Shown here: in pieces, positions 56,494-64,000 of the stretch
How the letters are laid out: every line of letters starts with the position of its first letter
Numbering within the stretch: position 1 is the first letter of the stretch
NCBI RefSeq assembly: GCF_965363235.1
Contig: NC_134851.1
Span: forward strand, 56,858,833 to 56,922,832
DNA length: 64,000 bases
Source: Mytilus galloprovincialis
Taxonomy: Eukaryota > Mollusca > Bivalvia > Mytilida > Mytilidae
Reading direction: 5' to 3'
The notes under the pieces: model-generated
What the model saw: the letters and a program-made list of their open reading frames with translations, nothing else
Database searches by the model: none
What the model was told of the DNA's origin: nothing
Position numbers and translations under genes: made by a program

Positions 56494-59038
56494 CCAGTCT
56501 TATAAACAATTCTAAAGAACATAAATTATATATCTATATAGGGTAGGTGAATTTTTATTCACTTGGAATGTACATGAATATATAAGTAAAATGTTTGTAT
56601 TGATTCTTGAACAGTGAACATTTAAGTGAACATTCATGTTGCTAAAAATAATGCATGTAGTCTAAATAATTAATTGTGAAGTATGGCTATTCGAATTTCA
56701 AACAGCAATAACACATCATAATATTTTCATGATAATAAGCAGTGTTTATGTTTTCCTTAAAAAGAGTACTAAGTTCCCAATAACAGTAAGAAAATCAATA
56801 AAACCAAAAATCAATATACTAATCATGCTAATGAACTCAAGATCCTTAATTTTTTTTTATTCTAACTTTTTCTAAAAGTTATGTCATGATCATCATGATC
56901 ACGACAGTTGTGGCACAAAGTTTGCATGTTACCCACGCTGCCTAGATGTTGTCATCAATTGCATCTGTAAATTTGTACACATCATAACCCAGGCCATTCA
57001 TTAGGAGGCGGTATCCGGTACTTTTACCCTCCTATGCTATTGACAAGTAGCGCCTAAATGTAGGAATTTTTATATAAGATATTCATGGAATAAATTGAAA
57101 AGTACCACCTAGAAACATGGAAAGTACCAGTCAACATGAAAGATAATGAAACCCCTGATAACCAAAAAATAGGAGGAAAGTTTTTTATTGGAACCCTATT
57201 AAATACTTTCAAGGCACATATTTATTCAATGCAACAAAGCTATAACTCTCGAGCGTCAGATTCTAGGGGAGTACACATGCAACATGTGTAAACAGTGAAA
57301 ATTGTCCCAGAAAACATTTTTTTTTTCATAAATTTATAAGTCCCCCAAAAAATTTCACATCAATCCACTTGAACTTTTTTAGCTGTGCTTTGCTCTGCGA
57401 TATGCACCCCATAGTTTGGCATCCACATCATTTCAGAGGGTCCTAATGGGGCTACCTTCATGACAAATAATGGTAAAAATTGCTAAATGACATTAACAAT
57501 AACAGTACATGTAATTGTTGGTGCATGGTGATCAAATGTACTTTTTTTAACATGTTTAAGAAGATGAAACAATCGACAGATTTTGATGAATCACATTATT
57601 TTTTCCCATAATAACAGTGACAATAGTTATTTGAGACCTCTGACAAATCATGAGAAGGATGTTTTAACGAAACAATGATAAAGTTTCGACCAATTTGACA
57701 CTAAGGGTTGCAAAAAATGTAAGATTAACACCGGACGGTAAAGGGCTTTACTACCCTCATTTCAGCCCTAGCTACTGACTCCGGATAACATAAGAGTATT
57801 CTCAAGGTTTACTAACTTTAATCCTTTAATATGTGCCTAAAAATTGAAGACAGAAAAATTCAAAATACCTTATTTTTTTTAGACTTTTAAACTGTGTATC
57901 ATTAAAAGATTCAAATACAGATATTTGTGGTGATCCATAACTGGATAGATCAACAAAAAAAAGAAGAAATACACTTTTCCCTTATTTTTCACACCATACA
58001 ACTATTTGAAACCTGTCAAGTCAGATGTATCTCAGGTCGTTCCAACCGTGTTAAAACTGTTTTGACATTTCATGAAAGTCTAAAAGTTAGACCGGTTACG
58101 GAACAAGCACCTGTCCCTTGAAAATAAATAACTCGCTCTCCGTGTATTCTGTAGGTTTATTATTATTATGTGTTGTACAATTGAATATTTTTTATTTCTA
58201 ATATAAATAATTTACAAACCAGCATTAACGTTAACAGCTGGTTAAACTTTATTTAAGATAAACTATCAGGGTAAAGAGGTAAAGACCCCCGAGGAATGTT
58301 GATTGCACTGGAATCTACTAAATCAAGGTGCTACCGAAGCTTGAAGTATTTTTCAAAAATCTCAATCATTCTAAACATTTTACAGACACAGTCGTGTCAC
58401 CAACAACACTTTTTGCCGAATGTTCAACGTGTTATATAGAAGAAGTGTGTCGTCTTGTTTTAATCGTTTTGTTCGAGGTAAATACTTTAGAAGGCGTGTC
58501 AAGATTTTTACAGCCCTAATTATGTATATGTCATAGATTATAAATCTGGTAGTACTTTTTTTGTATTTCCCTTCCTGATCAATCCTGATTTATATAACTT
58601 TAAAAATCCTTCAATTTGGCTCAAAATTAACAGGATATATATGAGGGTGAAAATACCCTTTACCGTAAGTCGTCAAACGGTTATTTTTGGCTACTGTTAT
58701 CATCAAATTGGTTAAGATTTTACCTTGATTGGTCAAAATATCCTTATCGTGATTCGTCAGGTGACTGAAATAATTATCGTTAGCATTATTTTGGTGAAAA
58801 AAAATTGTGTGTTTCGTCAAATTCAGCTGATCTTTTTTTTATGGTCTAAAAGAAAGTACATTTTATCATCTTGCACTTAAAATTACCGTTTCCAGGTAAG
58901 GAACCGAATTCATACTGAATGTGTATGGTCCCGCGAAAACTTAGCTCATTGCCTGGCAAGGCAGCAAGTCCTCTCAAAGTTATATACATTTAAAATGTTC
59001 GCCAATTTACAATTAAAATTATATACACTCTATGCTGT
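56494..59038. other. Long stretch without a recognised gene
   Basis: Short open frames at 57927-58121 and 58328-58519 show no family resemblance and no convincing splice signals. The block 58640-58820 repeats the word cgtca several times. Nothing else supported. Confidence 0.35.
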
Positions 59039-59905
59039 TCACTTCCTTCCAGAGCCTGCTTTGAGAGCAGCTCTGAAACCCTCTATCGAGTCAGCTGATG
59101 TTGTTTTAGCTGGAAGTTGATTCCAATCCCTGATGGTTTTTGGAAAGAATGACCGTCTATAGGTTTCATGCAGTTTTTGTTCTTTCCAAGTAAAAGCGGC
59201 CTATACCTCTGGTGCGGCTGTCATTGGGTATTAGATATTGTTGTCTATCTATATCAATAAGCCCATGCTGGATTTTAAATAGCATACATAATTTGTTGGT
59301 TTTTCTTCTTTCTTCCAGGCTTTGCCACTGTAATTGTTTAACCATGTGTGTTACACAGCCAAGTGTTCGGTCTGAGTAGTTATTATGAACAAATCTTGCT
59401 GCTCTTTTTTGAACTTGTTCCAATGATTTAATCTTTTTTTGGCTCCATGGATCCCAAACTGTACAGGCATATTCCACTGAAGCCGTGAAGGTCTTACCAT
59501 GGCTGTATATGCTGCTGCTTTTACTGGTTTTGTGCAGTCTTTCAGATTTCTTTGGATAAATCCCAATGTTTTATTTCCTTGGTCTACAATATTATCAACG
59601 TGTCTATCCCAAGATATGTTGTTACTGATAGTTACGCCTAAGTATTTGCTTGCATCACCATTGTCTAGTGTATGTCTGTGGAGTTTGTATGATGTATCTC
59701 TCACTTATTTGTTTTTCTGCGTTATTCTTATAACTATGCATTTTTTGGTGTTAAAACTCAAATGCCATTTATTCTCCCATTCTTCCAATGATGTTAAGTC
59801 TTTTTGCAAAAGGTCGCTGTCTGCCTGGCTGTTTACTGTTCTACCCTCATACATACTCATGATACTAGTCCAAATATTTATAGGTTGTCTTGCAAGGCTA
59901 TTTTA
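59039..59905 (-). mobile_element. Jockey/CR1-type LINE 3' end, 5'-truncated
   Basis: Minus strand: WHLSFNTKKCIVI, a stop, YLGVTISNNISWDRHVDNIV, then CTVWDPWSQKKIKSLEQVQK, KRAARFVHNNYSDRTLGCVT and, at the end, SFFPKTIRDWNQLPAKTTSA before a stop at 59041-59039. This is the C-terminal half of a non-LTR reverse transcriptase. At least one stop and two frame changes. The RT catalytic core is absent. Confidence 0.75.
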
Positions 59906-60299
59906 ATGTGTCACAGTTAAAAAAATAAAAAAGCCTTGCAAGATGTCATAATTATCAAAAAACATAAAAACAAAAATACTTTGACCTGTAAGGCTGTATG
60001 ACCTGGCTAAAGGAGACTTAAAAACAATAGAAAATTTCTTAGCAGTCCGAATTTGTCAGGAATTTGTTCAATTTGATTTTTTATTTCATTTAATGTCTTA
60101 TTGTATATTGTAAAGCCCCTAGCAGTTGTAGGGGAGGTGCATTAAGTTTTATCCTTTCCTTTCGTATGTCCCAAACTCAATTAAATGTTCTGATTTTATA
60201 TCAAAACACAGAGCAAGTTTGAAATATGGCCCTTAAAAACAAAAACGTTATAATTTATGCCTGTTTCCAGGACATATGGTATATCATTGTCCGTCTTTC

Positions 60300-60960
60300 C
60301 ATGGTCAACATGTCAAACATTAACTCAAAAACATTTTAACCAATTTGCATGAAACATTGGTGAATTGTAACGTTTATATCTATTGATGTGAGCTCCCTTT
60401 TGTTATTTATAATTTTACATTTAATGTTCCAAGTTTTGGGGTTTTATTCATTAAAAAAAGGGGGGGTTCCAGTTTTTAGAAAATAACTCAAAAACTCTAT
60501 CACTAATTTGCAAGAAACTTTGGTGAATTGTTTATATATATTGATATGAGCTACCTTTCGAATTTTGTAAATTTTTGATTTTATGTTTTTGAAGTTTTAT
60601 TCATTAAAAAAAGGGGTTTTCCAGCTTTCAGTCAATAACTCAAAAATGCTTCCAGCAGTTTTCATGAAACTTGGGTAAATTGCTTATATCTATTGTTGTA
60701 AGCAACAGTTCCATTTTTATAAATTCAAATTTTATGATTCTGATTAAAAAAAAGGGTGATTTTCAAGTTTACAGACAATATGATATTGTCAATATCCCTT
60801 AAGCATGTGAAGTGCTTTGAGCAGTTTTTATAAAAACTTGGTGGCTGATATATATCTATTTAGATAACTTCCCTTTAGTTATTTTTATAAATTTCTGATA
60901 TGACATTGAGAAGTTATTGATCTTTATTCTTTGAAAATGCCACGGTCATATCATGTGCTC
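60300..60960 (+). repeat. Four diverged tandem units of about 150-170 bp
   Basis: aactcaaaaa, then catgaaac..tggtgaattg, tatatctattg and tttattcattaaaaaaaggg recur with starts near 60320, 60485, 60645 and 60800. No coding potential. Confidence 0.7.
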
Positions 60961-61147
60961 ATGGTGGAGCTGATTTAATTTCATTATTATTCCACCAAAG
61001 ACAATTTATTTTATTCAACAATTAATGAGATCAAAGACATCATAACTATGCACAAAAAATGCTCCTAAAACAAGTAATAAAGTCCTAAATATGTCCTTTT
61101 GTCAGTTTGTTTCATAAACTTCAAGAAAAATATATGTATGCATTGAA

Positions 61148-61291
61148 GACCAGGCCTCACGGTCATAAAACTTTCGAGCATGATTTTTGTACTCAGACTC
61201 GAAAAATCAACCAATCAAATTGCTGGATTTTATGTTTCGAGCATGATTTTTGTGCTCCGAGCACTGAGCAAAGTTTTATGCCTCCAAGGCC
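61148..61291. mobile_element. Family D small inverted-repeat element, second copy
   Basis: Same element as 5638: caggcctcacggtcataaaa at the left, agttttatgcctccaaggcc at the right, with two ttcgagcatgatttttgt blocks inside. Confidence 0.65.
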
Positions 61292-62550
61292 TGTTGGTGA
61301 CCTTCTGCTGTTGTCTGCTCTATGGTCGGGTTGTTGTCTCTTTGGCACATTCCCCATTTCCATTCTCAATTTTATGTACAATTTGTTTAATGATATATTT
61401 AGGCCATAAAAAAAGAATATGTTTGTTTACCCAAGCGCTACCTACCCAGAAAAAAGCTGCCTACTCAAATTCTTTTATTGTCCTGATTTGAAGAAGTTTT
61501 TTTTAATCAGATAGGCATGAAGACTAATAAACACCCGATACTTCAATTTCTCTTTTTGAAAAAAAAAAGAAAATGCCTACCTACCTACCCACTGTCTCAA
61601 CCTTTGGGTAGGATTTGGGCAAATCAAAATTTTTTTAATTGTGGCTTTACCATATGAATATCTGAATAAGTTTATTAAACCTTCAATACCAATAAGATTA
61701 CATTTTCAATAAATATGTTGGAGGGCAAACAGACCAAGTGTTGACAAGCATGTATTCTGACAAGCAACAATAGATTTTGAATTATCATGATTATGATGTC
61801 AAATGTTTTGAATTGTGATGCAATATTTTACTGTTCAAAACAGTTTCCAACTTGTGTGATTTAAAGTGATGTCCAATAAATTTTCATACAAGTGTAAATT
61901 ACATGTAGATTATATGTCTAATGACCCAGTTTTACTGTTCTAGGATTTTTTTTTTTTTTTTTAAACATGAGTTACAATATTAATAGAAGGAATCAAGACG
62001 TCTTTATTAATTCGACTACTGTAGACCTAAAATTCTAGTAATACTAGACCAGTTAAAAAACAACATAGACCAGCTGTTAGACCACATTTAAGAATCTTCT
62101 CATGGCATGGATTTGGATCATCTGTATTTGAAAATATGTTATACAAACAAAAAAAAGTGATTATGGATTATTGGAATTTTTCTTTCATATTTTTGGTTTT
62201 TACCAAAGTCAAGCATTGTGAAGTGATATTTCAAGTGTCAAGTGATATATAAGAAGTAGAATATTCTTTATATTCTTGAATAGCTAAGTTTTACTACAAA
62301 ACATGTGTATATGGATTTTCTTTATAATTTATATATCAATTTTTCTTTAGAACAAAATATATATAAAGAAAATCCTTTGTCTTGTCAAATTCTTCAGAAA
62401 TGTACTGCTATTGAACATGGTGAATAATTGTCTTCTGATGTACTCTAATTTGCCTACAACTTTACCTTTATATGCAGTGACCTAAACCACAAGACCTCTT
62501 GTTAATTCTTTGACAACAAAGTACATGTGTGCTGCAAGGGGGGAAATCCA
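61292..62550. other. Stretch without a recognised gene
   Basis: Begins with the ggtcgggttgttgtctcttt fragment also seen nested at 12890. Contains a taccta-rich scrap at 61430-61600 and a T-run at 61945. Otherwise nothing. Confidence 0.35.
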
Positions 62551-62554
62551 AAAC

Positions 62555-62830
62555 TGATGGACTCACCAGTTTTCAAAATGATGAGTTCAGGACTTGTGGA
62601 CTCACCAGTTTTAAAAATGATGAGTGCAGACAAATTTTAATGAGTCCAGGACTCAGGGACTCACCAGGAGTTCAGATTTTCATGATTCAAGGACATGTGG
62701 ACTCACCAGTTCCAAGAATGGTGAGTTCAGAGCACTTTTCATGAGTCCAGGACAAGTGCCTTGAAGTGGACTCATAAGTTTTGAAAATAATGAGTTCAGA
62801 CAGATTTTCATGAGTCCTGGACTCTTCGAC
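62555..62830. repeat. Array of ggactcaccagtttt / atgagttcag units
   Basis: Five or so imperfect units combining ggactcaccagttt and (a/g)atgagttcagg(ac), with tgagtccaggact between. The words gactca and tgagtc alternate, so the array is full of short inverted repeats. Confidence 0.75.
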
Positions 62831-63469
62831 TGGCCTGAGTGAGAACCTGTATAATATGTTTTATATGTATGAATTTTTTGCCTGATTACACATCAGAAAA
62901 ATGTGTTTGTATTGATGAAAATTAAATCATAATCAATTTAAAAGTTAAAATTCATTAACCATTCTGTATTTTTTAAATACAATTAAGACATTGGATATAA
63001 GTACTACATGTTTACTACATATACATGTATGTCAAAATCATTCATGTTTCCCTTAGTTTTCCAGGAATAAAAAAATGCAGTTTACATGGTATACTTGTTA
63101 GATTTTACAGGTAAAATGCATGTACAAATTATATGTTATTCAGAAAAAAACATGCATCCTATCAAATTTTGTTGACAAGTAATTTTATTTAAAGATGTGC
63201 AAACCAGGATGCACCATACTGTATACATGACCAGTTTTCAAAATTTGATTAAAATGTGTGATTTCTTAACTTTTTTAGGTAAGAGTATAAAAATGACTAA
63301 GATCATTACTGATGATTTAATTTTTAACATGATTACATTGAACCTGTACCTATTTTCATGGATTTAGTAGATATTGGTAAACCCCAAATTTTACAAATTT
63401 TGTATATAAATGACTGTGGATTACTTTTTTCCCTGGGTACAAATTTTCATTGATCAAAGAAAACTTGTA
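62831..63469. other. Stretch without a recognised gene
   Basis: AT-rich. A family E-like scrap (gactgtggattac) at 63411. Nothing else supported. Confidence 0.35.
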
Positions 63470-63680
63470 TATATAAAAAAGAAGATGTGGTATGATTGCC
63501 AATGAGACAACTGTCCACAAGAGACTAAAATGACACAGACATTAACAACTATAGGTCACCGTACGACCTTCAACAATGAGCAAAGCCCATACCGCATAGT
63601 CAGCTATAAAAGGCCCCATTAAGACAATGTAAAACAATTCAAACGAGAAAACTAACGGCCTTATTTATATAAAAAAATTA
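63470..63680 (+). repeat. Family A repeat near right edge
   Basis: Near-complete signature: aagaagatgtggtatgattg, ggtcaccgtacgaccttc, agcccataccgcatagtcag and acgagaaaactaacggcctt. Confidence 0.75.
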
Positions 63681-63689
63681 ATGTTCGTT

Positions 63690-63910
63690 GCTATTTAACT
63701 TCGGGGTTTTGCTGAGGTCTGAATGCAAGCCTATATGAAATTTGTCAATCGTTAAGGATTTAACTTCGTGGTTTACCTGTACCCACGAAATCCACGAAAA
63801 ATTGATATCCAACGAATAATAATGAATCCACAGTAGGCTTTTATGCTGACTTCGTTGGGCATAACCATAAAATTCTACATCCACAAAAATAAGACATTTT
63901 TCTCTTGATT
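63690..63910. repeat. Family E-related sequence
   Basis: ttcgtggtttacctgtaccc, cacgaaatccacgaaaaatt and aataataatgaatccacagt resemble the right half of 45488-45669. Confidence 0.5.
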
Positions 63911-64000
63911 GTACCCACAAAAATAATTAAATTAGCAGTATTTAATCTGACTTAAAGAACTATAAGTAATGGTCATTTGCTATTCTAAAAAAATTATCAT

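Noticed and set aside
57927..58519. Two short plus-strand frames as possible exons
   Set aside because: No domain, signal peptide or paired splice signals.

Overview
This window looks like nuclear DNA of a bivalve mollusc, most likely a mussel of the Mytilus type. The evidence is AT-rich sequence, split genes with canonical GT-AG introns, a cilium gene, and a dense load of dispersed repeats of kinds I associate with mussel genomes. The repeat-family assignment comes from memory and was not searched. No prokaryotic genes, CRISPR arrays or operons are present.

Left third (1-24,400). This part is mostly mobile DNA. It holds two similar Penelope-like reverse transcriptase copies (80-1250 and about 8818-10548, minus strand), several older relics of the same family, tRNA-derived SINE pieces, small inverted-repeat elements, tandem arrays and a large diverged inverted repeat. 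It also contains one small two-exon gene for a secreted cysteine-rich peptide (14542-16248, plus strand). A segmental duplicate of that gene's last intron and second exon lies at 7667-10755, and the Penelope-like copy sits inside this duplicate.

Middle (25,237-54,587). A complete orthologue of nephrocystin-3 (NPHP3) lies on the minus strand. I reconstructed 29 coding exons. Every junction is GT-AG, every phase matches, and the total is 3,924 nt for a 1,307-residue protein. Its layout is an N-myristoylation start, a coiled coil, a middle region, a P-loop NTPase region and a C-terminal TPR array. The introns carry at least two hAT-like elements with 8-bp target duplications, a decayed hAT copy with a transposase C-terminal remnant, a LINE 3' end with a zinc-knuckle, foldback DNA and several small inverted-repeat elements. 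Two minisatellites have grown out of splice sites of this gene (the exon 9 acceptor and the exon 16 donor). A partial copy of exon 12 lies just beside the original.

Right end (55,000-64,000). This part holds a probable 5' untranslated exon of NPHP3, a second copy of a repeat with internal 169-bp units, a decayed Jockey/CR1-type LINE 3' end, and more tandem and dispersed repeats. I see no other gene there.

The two genes show no functional link. NPHP3 would act at the ciliary base and inversin compartment. The small peptide would be secreted.
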